From NCBI GenBank assembly GCA_028382965.1, contig JAOEUK010000008.1, positions 36,891 through 100,890 on the forward strand: a stretch of 64,000 nt of DNA, written 5' to 3'. A program made the position numbers and the translations under genes. The notes beneath the pieces were generated by a model that ran no database searches, was not told the DNA's origin, and was given only the letters and a program-made list of their open reading frames with translations. This DNA comes from Candidatus Puniceispirillum sp. (GTDB lineage: Bacteria > Pseudomonadota > Alphaproteobacteria > Puniceispirillales > Puniceispirillaceae). Of this stretch, positions 43,320 through 52,266 are shown one piece after another; position 1 is the stretch's first letter; each line of letters begins with the position of its first letter.

Positions 43320-44677
43320 CAAGCAGTTCCCATAGTTGGCGCCGGCAGTCGTTCATATGGCTTAACGGCTGATGGCCATGGAATATCTACACCTAACGTT
43401 TTAGCAACGGCTATTGCCGACTTCAACCCGTCCTCATGGAACCCATATCCGGTCCAGGCACCTGCGAAAAACAGCCCATTCTTACCCTGAATTTCACGAA
43501 GTCGAGGTTGAGCCGAAATCGCTCTAAAATCGAAAACAGGGTGCCTGTAGTAAAATTCACCATGAATTAGGGATGCATCTGGCATGGTCGTGGGGTTTAA
43601 TGTTTCATATAGTGGATAAGCTGGGTCAATCGACTGCAGCCGGTTCATCCAATAAGTAAGACACAAATCATTTGCCAGGTCCAATCCCACGCCTTTAATG
43701 TTATCATTTCGCAATCGCGTAGGTGACGAACTATGAGAAATATAATTCCATGCAGCCCATGCCCCCTGCCGGTTTGGCATCAACTTAGCATCTGAATGCA
43801 GCACAGCATGATTTTGCTGAAAATGGAATGAGCTCAAGATATCACGTTCATCCGCACTGGCATCTTGAATAAGAGTCAGTGATTGATCAGCATGTGACGC
43901 CATAACAACTGCGTCGAACCAAATTTCCCCTTTGCCCTCGATTTCAATCATGACACCTCCATTTAGTCGCCGTATTTGACGAATATTCGTATTAAGGTGT
44001 ATCCGATCAGTGAGATGCGCCTCAATCCGTTTCACATATTCGCGTGAGCCACCGGCAACCGTGCGCCATTGGGGCCGATCAATAAAATTCAGCAATTTAT
44101 GGTTTTTCATAAAACTCATAAATGTGCGCACCGGAAAATCCATCATTGAGCTTATTGACGCTGACCAGATTGCCGCGCCCATTGGGATCAAATGATCATT
44201 AATAAAAGCTGCCCCATAACCGTGACGTGCAACAAACTGGCCCAAAGTTTCATCCACTGCGCCATCCGTTACTTGACTTGCTGCTGTTTTATAAAATCGC
44301 ACCAAGTCGTAAAGCATTGACCAATAACGCCTTTTTAAAAAGTTGCTCGGTTGTGCTAAAAGCCCTTTGATCGACCCCTCATATTCTAGCTGCCCATTAT
44401 TAAGAGAAACCGAAAATGACATATCTGTTCTCAGGCTTGGCACGGACAAAAAGTCAAAAAGTGAAACCAAATTTGGATAGTTTAGGGGATTATATACAAT
44501 AAACCCTGTATCAACAGGCACAACAACATCTCCAAATTGAGCATCAACAGTATTTGAATGCCCACCAAGCCTTCCATCTTTTTCAAAAAGGTGAACATCG
44601 AAATGATTCTTTAAGAGAAAAGCTGACGCCAAGCCAGAGATACCTGAACCAATAACCGCAACACGCATAATATTCAC
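43319..44677 (-). CDS. FAD-dependent amine oxidase/desaturase-like protein
   Basis: 452 residues with an N-terminal FAD-binding Rossmann motif, VIGSGISGLASAFLL (GxGxxG at 10-15), then FEKDGRLGGHSNTVD with the GG-doublet. VDTGFIVYNPLNYPNL near 56 and the C-terminal GLFFAGAWTGYGFHEDGLKS are typical of the COG2907 predicted NAD/FAD protein. It likely oxidises or desaturates a lipid acyl chain in cooperation with the CFA-like enzyme. First gene of the three-gene minus-strand operon; divergent from the aldo/keto reductase. Confidence 0.88.
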   Translation of the reverse strand: MNIMRVAVIGSGISGLASAFLLKNHFDVHLFEKDGRLGGHSNTVDAQFGDVVVPVDTGFIVYNPLNYPNLVSLFDFLSVPSLRTDMSFSVSLNNGQLEYEGSIKGLLAQPSNFLKRRYWSMLYDLVRFYKTAASQVTDGAVDETLGQFVARHGYGAAFINDHLIPMGAAIWSASISSMMDFPVRTFMSFMKNHKLLNFIDRPQWRTVAGGSREYVKRIEAHLTDRIHLNTNIRQIRRLNGGVMIEIEGKGEIWFDAVVMASHADQSLTLIQDASADERDILSSFHFQQNHAVLHSDAKLMPNRQGAWAAWNYISHSSSPTRLRNDNIKGVGLDLANDLCLTYWMNRLQSIDPAYPLYETLNPTTMPDASLIHGEFYYRHPVFDFRAISAQPRLREIQGKNGLFFAGAWTGYGFHEDGLKSAIAVAKTLGVDIPWPSAVKPYERLPAPTMGTA

Positions 44678-44760
44678 CCTAATTGCAAGGAAACAGTATA
44701 GATAGATTTACATGGCATTCCATTGCCTTTTTGGATAGTTATAAAGAAAAATAATTAAGG

Positions 44761-44779
44761 CAAACAGAACCGCTGTTTG
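44761..44779. promoter_or_regulatory. Inverted repeat in a divergent promoter region
   Basis: CAAACAG-AACCG-CTGTTTG, perfect 7-base arms with a 5-base centre, within the 133-base gap between the divergent FAD gene (start 44677) and the aldo/keto reductase (start 44811). No T tract follows on either strand, so it resembles an operator for a dimeric repressor or activator more than a terminator. The regulator is not identifiable from the window. Confidence 0.35.
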
Positions 44780-44810
44780 ACAACCCACGAACTAATATGA
44801 CGAGGATTTT

Positions 44811-45854
44811 ATGCGGTATAACAAACTTGGCCAGACTGATCTTTTAGTGAGCGAACTTTGTCTAGGATCCATGACGTGGGGCACTCAGAATACTGCAAGT
44901 GAAGGCCATGAACAGATTGATATGTCGCTTGACCACGGCATCAATTTTATTGACACCGCTGAAATGTATCCAGTAAACCCGCGAAGTAAAGAAACTCAGG
45001 GCGATACAGAACGGATTCTTGGTCAATGGATTAGCCAATCTGGGCGACGCCAAGACATCGTAATTGCAACAAAAATTGTTGGGAAGGGCTATATGGATAT
45101 ACGTGAAGGAGCTCCAATTTCGCCAGCAACCATTGACCTTGCACTAGAGGCGTCGCTGCGTAGCCTAAAAACTGATTATATTGACCTTTACCAATTACAT
45201 TGGCCCAATCGCGGATCTTACATGTTTCGTCAAAACTGGCATTATGATGCAAGCAATCAGGACAGTGATGAAGTGCTGGACCATATGACAAAAGTTCTTC
45301 ACCATCTTGAAAAATGTCGAATTGACGGAAAAATTCGGCATGTTGGGCTTTCCAACGAAACGGCGTGGGGAACGATGCGCTGGCTCCAAATTGCCGCCGC
45401 CCAAGGATTGCCGCGCATGGTCAGCGTCCAAAATGAATACAGCCTTCTTTGTCGCCATTTTGATCTTGATATGTCAGAGGTCACCCATCACGAAAAAGTT
45501 GGACTACTTTCCTTCTCGCCACTAGCTGCAGGTCTATTGACTGGAAAATACAGCGGCAACACAACCCCAAGCGGATCGCGGCGAAGCCATGTTGCCGATC
45601 TTGGGGGGCGCATAAGCGAAACCGTATGGCCTGCCATTGATGCCTACCTTGGTATCGCGGCTAAGCACAATCTTGATCCTTCACAGTTAGCAATCGCATG
45701 GACGAAATCAAGGCCCTTTATGACATCAGTAATTTTTGGAGCTACTACGTTAGATCAGTTGGCAACTGCTATTGGTGCGGCAGATATCACACTTAACTCT
45801 AATATACTGGATGATATCGCGGCTACCTATCGCCGATTTCCCATGCCATTTTAG
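44811..45854 (+). CDS. Aldo/keto reductase, Tas-like
   Basis: 347 residues, TIM-barrel NADPH oxidoreductase. Catalytic tetrad visible: Asp and Tyr in NFIDTAEMYPV (near 47-57), Lys in IVIATKIVGKG (near 87), His in YQLHWPNRG (near 126). Overall layout follows E. coli Tas, including HVGLSNETAWGTMRWL and SVQNEYSLL. The physiological substrate is unknown; aldehyde or ketone reduction is expected. Confidence 0.9.
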   Translation: MRYNKLGQTDLLVSELCLGSMTWGTQNTASEGHEQIDMSLDHGINFIDTAEMYPVNPRSKETQGDTERILGQWISQSGRRQDIVIATKIVGKGYMDIREGAPISPATIDLALEASLRSLKTDYIDLYQLHWPNRGSYMFRQNWHYDASNQDSDEVLDHMTKVLHHLEKCRIDGKIRHVGLSNETAWGTMRWLQIAAAQGLPRMVSVQNEYSLLCRHFDLDMSEVTHHEKVGLLSFSPLAAGLLTGKYSGNTTPSGSRRSHVADLGGRISETVWPAIDAYLGIAAKHNLDPSQLAIAWTKSRPFMTSVIFGATTLDQLATAIGAADITLNSNILDDIAATYRRFPMPF

Positions 45855-45939
45855 TGTGTTTTGCCATTGCATCAACAACTTAATTACTGGCATATTTTAA
45901 TAGCCTGAACAAAGTGCATCAAAGAAAGAGAAAAACATT

Positions 45940-47016
45940 ATGTCGAAAAACAGGTTTAATATTGCAGTCATTCCTGGCGATGGAATTGGCAAAGAAGTTA
46001 TACCGGAAGGATTAAAAGTTCTGAAAGCCACAATGGAGCGATTTGAAATCAACCTACATTTCGATCACTTCGATTTCGCAAGCTATGATTATTACGCTGA
46101 ACATGGACAGATGATGCCTGATGACTGGAAGAAGCAGATTGGCAATCACGACGCCATTTACTTTGGTGCTGTTGGCTGGCCTGATGGCATTCCTGATCAT
46201 ATTTCACTTTGGGGATCTCTGATCCTTTTCCGCCGTGAATTTGATCAATATGTCAATTTACGGCCCGCCAAGCTTCTGCCAGGTGTCCCCTCACCTTTGG
46301 CCAATCGAGGTGCTGGCGATGTTGACATGATGATTGTGCGCGAAAACACCGAAGGCGAATATTCATCTGTAGGCGGGCGTATGTTTCCAGGCACGGACCG
46401 AGAATTTGTTACGCAACAGAGCATAATGACCCGTGTTGGTGTTGATCGTATTCTGAAATTTGCATTTGATTTGGCTCAATCCCGCCCTCGCAAGCACCTG
46501 ACCTCGGCAACCAAATCAAATGGCATTTCCATTACCATGCCCTATTGGGATGAACGCGTAGAAGAGATGGCAAAATCCTACAAAGATGTGAGTTGGGACA
46601 AATATCACATCGATATTTTGACCGCAAACTTTGTGCTTCATCCAGATTGGTTTGACGTTGTTGTGGCATCGAACCTTTTTGGCGATATCCTGTCAGACCT
46701 TGGCCCTGCCTGCACTGGAACCATTGGCGTTGCCCCATCTGGTAATATTAATCCAGAGCGGCTGTTCCCATCATTGTTTGAGCCGGTTCACGGCTCAGCA
46801 CCAGATATTACCGGCAAGGGCATTGCAAATCCAGTTGGACAAATCTGGGCAGGGGCGATGATGCTGGAGCATCTTGGGTTTGGTAAGGCGGCAAAATGTA
46901 TTACCAATGCCATTGACACCGCCCTATCAACGCCAGAAATGCGCACTAGTGATCTTGGCGGCACCGCAGATACAGTGTCTTGTGGTACAGCCATTGCCAA
47001 GATTATTTCTGACTAG
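45940..47016 (+). CDS. Tartrate/D-malate dehydrogenase family (isocitrate/isopropylmalate dehydrogenase fold)
   Basis: 358 residues. IPGDGIGKEVIPEGLKVL at the start, YFGAVGWPDGIPDHISLWGS, the substrate arginine block LILFRREFDQYVNLRPAKLL and the metal-binding aspartates in VVASNLFGDILSDLGP fit the tartrate dehydrogenase (Ttu/YeaU-DmlA) subgroup rather than LeuB or Icd. It probably oxidises D-malate or tartrate with NAD+. Gap to the upstream gene is 85 bases; followed after 5 bases by a HIT gene. Confidence 0.88.
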   Translation: MSKNRFNIAVIPGDGIGKEVIPEGLKVLKATMERFEINLHFDHFDFASYDYYAEHGQMMPDDWKKQIGNHDAIYFGAVGWPDGIPDHISLWGSLILFRREFDQYVNLRPAKLLPGVPSPLANRGAGDVDMMIVRENTEGEYSSVGGRMFPGTDREFVTQQSIMTRVGVDRILKFAFDLAQSRPRKHLTSATKSNGISITMPYWDERVEEMAKSYKDVSWDKYHIDILTANFVLHPDWFDVVVASNLFGDILSDLGPACTGTIGVAPSGNINPERLFPSLFEPVHGSAPDITGKGIANPVGQIWAGAMMLEHLGFGKAAKCITNAIDTALSTPEMRTSDLGGTADTVSCGTAIAKIISD

Positions 47017-47021
47017 AGCAT

Positions 47022-47429
47022 ATGGAGTTTTTTCTCCATCCCACACTTGAAAAAGAAACCATCTTTGTTGCACGGACTGAAGCATTACAAATCCGGCTGG
47101 TTGACGATGGCCGCTATTTCTGGTTCATAATCATTCCAGAAACAGCCGCAACCGAACTGCATGAACTGGACGAAGACATAGCTGCATCTCTGTGGGCTAT
47201 GGCACGCCATCTCGGCGGGGCGTTGAAAACCCATTGTGATGCGATCAAAATCAATACTGCCGCGATTGGAAATATGGTGCCGCAACTGCATGTCCATATT
47301 GTTGCAAGGCACGATGATGATGATGCATGGCCCCAACCAATTTGGGGGCGGGGCGAGATGCAGTCGCTAAATGAAGAAACAAGGGCAGCGCGCCTGTCCA
47401 TTATTCAAAGCTGGCTTGGCAGGATGTGA
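47022..47429 (+). CDS. HIT domain protein
   Basis: 135 residues, histidine-triad nucleotide-binding/hydrolase fold. The motif reads PQLHVHIVAR near 88-97; the first His of the triad is Gln, as in many proteobacterial members of this subgroup. Substrate unknown, usually nucleotide-phosphoryl esters. Starts 5 bases after the tartrate/malate dehydrogenase gene and its 3' end overlaps the convergent DUF952 gene by 25 bases. Confidence 0.85.
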   Translation: MEFFLHPTLEKETIFVARTEALQIRLVDDGRYFWFIIIPETAATELHELDEDIAASLWAMARHLGGALKTHCDAIKINTAAIGNMVPQLHVHIVARHDDDDAWPQPIWGRGEMQSLNEETRAARLSIIQSWLGRM

Positions 47430-47740
47430 CGCCCTTCATCACTCAGCAAAAGCGGGTTAATCGCCAAAACCGCCGATAAAGGCAAGATGCCATAAAGATG
47501 GGGAAACAGATCTCCCGTTCGCGCCGCTTCCCATTTTACACCAAGGCCATCTTCATCAACTGTTAAAAGCAGCAAATCCTCAACACCAGAAAAATGCATC
47601 GCCAGCGTTTCTCCAAGCTGTTCAGCCGTCGAAAAATGAATAAACCCATCTTCAAGGTCAATCTCCGCACCAGTAAACTGGCTTTCGGCTTTCGCATTTT
47701 CCCATAAGTCAACATCACATATTTTATAAATAAGGGTCAT
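47405..47740 (-). CDS. DUF952 protein
   Basis: 111 residues. The IYKICDVDLWENA start, the central DGFIHFSTAEQLGETL and LFPHLYGILPLSAV near 83 define DUF952, a family of small proteins related in fold to ADP-ribosyltransferase-like or RNA phosphotransferase-like folds; no function is proven. Convergent overlap of 25 bases with the HIT gene. Confidence 0.85.
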   Translation of the reverse strand: MTLIYKICDVDLWENAKAESQFTGAEIDLEDGFIHFSTAEQLGETLAMHFSGVEDLLLLTVDEDGLGVKWEAARTGDLFPHLYGILPLSAVLAINPLLLSDEGRHILPSQL

Positions 47741-47881
47741 GTTTTATTCATTCCTTAATGCAATTAAGTGAGGTGCTGCATACATCCAGACATAGATAAT
47801 CATGCAACAAAAAGCAATAATTTGTCGTATGCACGCCCTACACCTTGACAGTAACGGACTTCATCACCATGTCACTGAATA

Positions 47882-48397
47882 ATGTCTTACGATCGCGCAA
47901 AATTAGAACCTCTTGAACGGCTAACAATTTGGCCACACCGGTCACTGTCGCCAAAGGGATTTGCTATTGTGATTACTCTGCTTGCTGGCTTGTTATCTAG
48001 CATTGGTATTGGATTTTTTTTGGCTGGAGCCTGGCCAGTCATTGGATTTTTGGGGCTAGAATTACTGGTTGTCTGGAGTGCTTTTAAGTTAAATTATCGA
48101 GCAGCAAAAGCTCATGAAAACATAGAAACAACAACAGAAATGCTAAAGGTAAAACATACTGACAAATATGGAAATTCAGCAATATCAGAGTTCCCAGTTG
48201 ACTGGCTTAGAGTTCATCTCAGCCCACCAGTTGTCCCAAGCATTTCTTCTCGCTACCAACAGCGTGTGATGGTTTCTAGTCACGGCGTAAAAACGGAAAT
48301 AGGAGCATTTTTACACCCAGGCGAAAAGGCAAAGCTTAGCGGCGAGATCGATGGAATGATAAAGCGGTCGCGTGCAGCTCGTGACAATATCGCCTAA
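47882..48397 (+). CDS. DUF2244 membrane protein
   Basis: 171 residues. Two closely spaced membrane segments (FAIVITLLAGLLSSIGIGFF and GAWPVIGFLGLELLVVWSAF, about 27-68), then a soluble domain ending with TEIGAFLHPGEKAKLS. The pattern of L-x-P-H-R-S-L before the first helix and the C-terminal GAFL-P motif match DUF2244, often located near cytochrome oxidase or ctaG-type genes in alphaproteobacteria. None of those are nearby. Function unknown. Confidence 0.82.
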   Translation: MSYDRAKLEPLERLTIWPHRSLSPKGFAIVITLLAGLLSSIGIGFFLAGAWPVIGFLGLELLVVWSAFKLNYRAAKAHENIETTTEMLKVKHTDKYGNSAISEFPVDWLRVHLSPPVVPSISSRYQQRVMVSSHGVKTEIGAFLHPGEKAKLSGEIDGMIKRSRAARDNIA

Positions 48398-48421
48398 CGT
48401 TAGATTGCTTGACTAACCACC

Positions 48422-50737
48422 CTACTTCGTTAATGACACCTTTGCTGATTCAAGTGCCTGCCAAACACGATGCGAAGTAGCTGGCATTTCAAAATCAGTA
48501 ACACCAGCACATGCCATGGCATCAACAACGGCATTCATCGTTGCCGCCAGCGCCCCAACCGTACCTGCCTCGCCAACCCCTTTTGCTCCAAGTGGATTAA
48601 TCTTAGTCGGCACAGCAATAGTTGAAATCCTAAAATTTGGAAAATCTGCTGCAATCGGCATCTGGTAATCCATGAATGATCCGGTGATCAACTGTCCATT
48701 GGAGTCATGTCGTAATATTTCACCAATCGCCTGCCCAATACCTTGCGCTATACCTCCATGCATCTGGCCTTCAACTAGGTCTTGATTCAAAACAGTCCCG
48801 ACATCTTCAACTACCACATAATCAGAAAAACTAACCTTGCCTGTAGCTGGATCAATTTCAACTTCACAAATATGACAGCCATTTGGATAGGTAACATCAG
48901 TTGGCATGAATTCACCAAGAACGCTAACACCGCCAACAGCATTGCTATGGCTGGCGATCTCAGCCCAGCTCATTTGGTTCTGACTTGTATTCAGTATATT
49001 TTGAAATTTACCCTCTTTAAAAGAGACAGCATCTATATTACAGCCAAGAGCTCCAGCAGCAATTGCTTTACTGGATTCAATTAATTCGTTTAATGCAACA
49101 TGAAGCGCAGCTCCACCAATCACGGTAGCAGCAGAACCACCGCTACCACGCCCAGATGGCAGCAGATTAGTGTCCCCTTGCTGGTAAACAATATCGTCAA
49201 GTTCAACACCAAGTCGTTTTGAGGTCATCCGTGCTAAAGCAGTTTCGTGACCTTGACCAACCGACATTAATCCTGGGGCAATTACAATCTGTCCATCCTG
49301 CTTTACAGTAACCCTTGCAACATCCTTTTTAAGCTGCTTCAACGGACCACCAGCCACTTCGATTGGGTTCGAAATACCGATGCCACGAAGCATACCACGT
49401 GCCTCAGAATCCCTTCTTCGCTCACTAAACCCAAGATAATCAGCTTCTTTAGCTGCAGACGCTAAAATTTTTGGAAAATTTCCAGAATCATAATTAAAAG
49501 TGTGCCCAGTTTGATAAGGGATGTTCTCCGGTTGAATTAAATTCTTTTGACGGAGTTCCAATGGATCGCAGCCAATTTCACGTGCTGCTTTGTCAATTAA
49601 TCGTTCAATTATATATGTTGCTTCAGGTCGACCCGCACCGCGATAAGGCGCATTTTGCATTGTATTAGTAAAATAAAACTTGATATCTGTTTTGATAAGA
49701 GGCGTCCGATATTGTCCAGCAACACCTCCTATATTATTCACTAACCCCTTTGATCGGTGAGTTAAATATGCACCAACATCAACGCGAGCATCAACCTTGA
49801 GAGCAGTAAAATTTCCCTGCTTATCAACTCCAAGTGAGGCCAAACCATTGACCGCACGTGCGTGCTCATCACTCAGAAACGACTCATTTCGGTCAGCGCT
49901 CCAAAAAACAGGCTGCTGTAGTCTACGCGCTGCCCAGATAACCAGTGCGTCCTCTCGATACAATGACCCCTTCATGCCAAATGACCCACCAACGTCAGGA
50001 GCAATAACCCTAACCTCATCCGTGCTAATGCCAAATAATTGAGCAATTTCACTGTAAAGATTAAAGGGACTTTGGACACTCGTGGTAATGCAAGTCTTAC
50101 CATTTTCATCAATAAAGCCAATCGATGTCCGCATTTCAATGGAGCAAGCAGTAATTTTGGAAATATCAAACTCAAAATGGCTAACATGTGCAGAGCCGTC
50201 TAACGCAGCATCTACATTGTTTTGATCACCAAGCTGGTGGTGCGATGCGATGTTATCACTCATGCTAGGCCAAACACGTTGTCTATTAAGAATAGAATCA
50301 TCAAATAGAACAGTGTTTTCAGAAGGATCAATCTCTAAATTAATCAGTTCCAATGCATCATTAGCTGCCTGACTTGAAGTCGCTATAACCATTGCAAGTG
50401 GCTCACCCAAATGCCGAACTTCATTTTCATTTAACAAAGGCCGAGGGGTGATAATTGTAACGCCACCATCATCCCGAAAAGGAGTGCCTTTCCAAACCAT
50501 ATTAGAGACATTATCAGCAGCAGCATCAGCAGCAGTCAAAACGCTAATTACGCCCTGCGCAACCTTTGCATCCTTACAGTCAAGTAGTAAAATTTTTCCC
50601 GCTGCCACGTTGCTGCGCAAAAACACAGCATACAAAGTATTATTCGGAATAACATCTGCCGTAAATCTACCATACCCCGTTAGAAATCGGATGTCTTCAA
50701 GGCGACCTTCATCAGAAGATTTTTTTTGGTCACTCAT
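48422..50737 (-). CDS. Molybdenum hydroxylase large subunit (xanthine dehydrogenase/CoxL form II family)
   Basis: 771 residues. It binds molybdopterin cytosine dinucleotide and hydroxylates an aldehyde, purine or N-heterocycle. Visible: GYGRFTADV start, APDVGGSFGMKGSLYRED near 246, NAPYRGAGRPEA (364-370 PYRGAGR) typical of form II rather than the AYRCSFR of true CO dehydrogenase, and the catalytic Glu723 in GVGEAGTVGAL. The usual partner FAD (CoxM) and 2Fe-2S (CoxS) subunits are not adjacent. It is close to Moco genes moaA-moaE, though divergently placed across a 389-base gap and another gene. Substrate unknown. Confidence 0.87.
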   Translation of the reverse strand: MSDQKKSSDEGRLEDIRFLTGYGRFTADVIPNNTLYAVFLRSNVAAGKILLLDCKDAKVAQGVISVLTAADAAADNVSNMVWKGTPFRDDGGVTIITPRPLLNENEVRHLGEPLAMVIATSSQAANDALELINLEIDPSENTVLFDDSILNRQRVWPSMSDNIASHHQLGDQNNVDAALDGSAHVSHFEFDISKITACSIEMRTSIGFIDENGKTCITTSVQSPFNLYSEIAQLFGISTDEVRVIAPDVGGSFGMKGSLYREDALVIWAARRLQQPVFWSADRNESFLSDEHARAVNGLASLGVDKQGNFTALKVDARVDVGAYLTHRSKGLVNNIGGVAGQYRTPLIKTDIKFYFTNTMQNAPYRGAGRPEATYIIERLIDKAAREIGCDPLELRQKNLIQPENIPYQTGHTFNYDSGNFPKILASAAKEADYLGFSERRRDSEARGMLRGIGISNPIEVAGGPLKQLKKDVARVTVKQDGQIVIAPGLMSVGQGHETALARMTSKRLGVELDDIVYQQGDTNLLPSGRGSGGSAATVIGGAALHVALNELIESSKAIAAGALGCNIDAVSFKEGKFQNILNTSQNQMSWAEIASHSNAVGGVSVLGEFMPTDVTYPNGCHICEVEIDPATGKVSFSDYVVVEDVGTVLNQDLVEGQMHGGIAQGIGQAIGEILRHDSNGQLITGSFMDYQMPIAADFPNFRISTIAVPTKINPLGAKGVGEAGTVGALAATMNAVVDAMACAGVTDFEMPATSHRVWQALESAKVSLTK

Positions 50738-51126
50738 TCCAAAACTTTCATAATTACAGAATCAAAGCCAGAACTGGGTACAAGCTAAAAATTTAAACAT
50801 GTAAAACCAGCAAGATAGTCAGTTTATAAAATTCCAATCAATAGTCTACAGTAAAAGCCTCGTACATTAGACAAACATGGATTCCTAAACAAATTATATA
50901 ACATCTCAAGACCTATCAATTTTATACCTTTATTCGGTCTTGGCCCATATTTCTAATTCACATTATTTATCAGCTACCAAATGATTGACTTCATACACCT
51001 TGTCTACTCTACTAAGTTTAGTGAGGCCTTTATGAAAAAATATTTATCTTACAAGAAGGCGCCAGACAACCAGTTTTTGCTAATCATTCTAATCAATATC
51101 ATACCATAAATCTGAAAGTGTGACGA
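50738..51126. other. 389-base intergenic region with a candidate promoter
   Basis: AT-rich gap between the divergent molybdenum hydroxylase gene and the 2OG-oxygenase-like gene. A plausible plus-strand promoter is TTGACT (50985-50990), 17-base spacer, TCTACT (51008-51013). A small ORF of 25 codons (51032-51109, start MKKYLSYKKAPD, hydrophobic end) with a weak GTGAGG upstream lies between this promoter and the gene at 51127. I see no stable RNA or repeat. Confidence 0.3.
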
Positions 51127-51774
51127 ATGCCTCAAACAAAAAATGATCCAGGAAAACCAGACTTCAAACAACTCTGGCCAACCCAGTTCATGTCGTTAAG
51201 CCTTCCTGGCTATGACACCGCTAACCCTGTTCTTGCAGATCATTTATTGACACAAAATACCGCACACGCAGATATGACGGTCGATTACAAATCAGATAAT
51301 TTGTTTTCAACTGACCACCCTGCCTTGATTTGGCTTCGTCAATGCTGTGATAGAGCTGTTCTGGATTATGCCCGTCACGCAGGCATCGCTTACGAACTTG
51401 AATGGATATTGCAAGGCTGGGCAAACGTAAACATGCGTGGTGATTATCATAATTTGCATAATCATCCCCACTCGTGGCTTTCTGGCACCTATTATGTATC
51501 GGTCCCAGATCAGAGCGATGCTGATACGTTTCGTTCTGATTTAAATCCTAGTGCTATAAGTTTTTTTGACCCAAGGCCGCAAGCAAACATGAATTCTATT
51601 CGAAATGACGGACAAGTTGATGCTGAACACAGGCTTCTGCCAAATAGTGGGGATTTATTCTTGTGGCCTGCTTTTTTACACCATCTAGTGCATCCCAACA
51701 TGGCAGAGATGCCACGAATTTCAATTTCGTTCAATGTTGTCCTAAAATGGAAGAATGAATATATTCCTCACTAG
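51127..51774 (+). CDS. Putative 2OG-Fe(II) oxygenase, TIGR02466-like
   Basis: 215 residues. The end region fits the TIGR02466 family of cupin-fold putative oxygenases: GDYHNLHNHPHSWLSGTYYV near 100 holds candidate iron His ligands, FDPRPQANM follows, and LLPNSGDLFLWPAFLHHLVHP then RISISFNVVLKW ends the fold with another His and an Arg. No substrate is known; such proteins are widespread in marine bacteria and phages. Stands alone on the plus strand and converges on moaE. Confidence 0.75.
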   Translation: MPQTKNDPGKPDFKQLWPTQFMSLSLPGYDTANPVLADHLLTQNTAHADMTVDYKSDNLFSTDHPALIWLRQCCDRAVLDYARHAGIAYELEWILQGWANVNMRGDYHNLHNHPHSWLSGTYYVSVPDQSDADTFRSDLNPSAISFFDPRPQANMNSIRNDGQVDAEHRLLPNSGDLFLWPAFLHHLVHPNMAEMPRISISFNVVLKWKNEYIPH

Positions 51775-51790
51775 CTAAAAACCTTTGCAC

Positions 51791-52243
51791 CTAGTCTAAT
51801 ATATTCCAGCGGTCGAGTGCAGTCGTATCAGATTCACGCGCGTCAACCCATCCAGAACCCTCTGGCCCATCTTCTTTCTTCCAAAACGGCGCTTTAGTTT
51901 TAAGAAAATCCATAATAAAGTTAGCACTTTCGAACGCGGCACCCCTATGCGCCGACGAACAGCCGACAAATACTATGTTTTCAGTCGGCAAAAGCCGACC
52001 AACACGGTGGATCACTACAACCTTTTCTAGCGGCCAGCGAGTTTTAGCATCAGCAATAATGATTTCAATTTCAGATTCTGTCATACCGGGATAATGCTCT
52101 AACGTCATTGCATCCACCTCGCGACCGCCAGGCAAATCGCGAACCGTACCTGTGAACGTAACAATTGCCCCTGCAGCCTTCGATTTTAGCTGTTCATGCT
52201 CCTGCGAAATATCAAAATCATCTTCTGTAATTCTTACGCTCAT
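51791..52243 (-). CDS. moaE: Molybdopterin synthase catalytic subunit
   Basis: Large subunit of molybdopterin synthase that converts cPMP to molybdopterin with sulfur from MoaD. 150 residues: IVTFTGTVRDLPGGREV near 29, LEHYPGMTESEI, the dimer-interface RVGRLLPTENIVFVGCSSAHR near 82, and KAPFWKKEDGPEGSGWVDA with the catalytic lysines near 115. No moaD is adjacent, which is unusual because moaD and moaE are normally together. Last gene of moaA-mobB-moeA-moaE. Confidence 0.95.
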   Translation of the reverse strand: MSVRITEDDFDISQEHEQLKSKAAGAIVTFTGTVRDLPGGREVDAMTLEHYPGMTESEIEIIIADAKTRWPLEKVVVIHRVGRLLPTENIVFVGCSSAHRGAAFESANFIMDFLKTKAPFWKKEDGPEGSGWVDARESDTTALDRWNILD

Positions 52244-52266
52244 TTTACCCTCATCTGATAGCGTTT

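Noticed and set aside
48422..50737. Aerobic CO dehydrogenase large subunit
   Set aside because: The form I motif AYRCSFR is absent (PYRGAGR instead) and coxM/coxS are missing, so CO oxidation is not supported.
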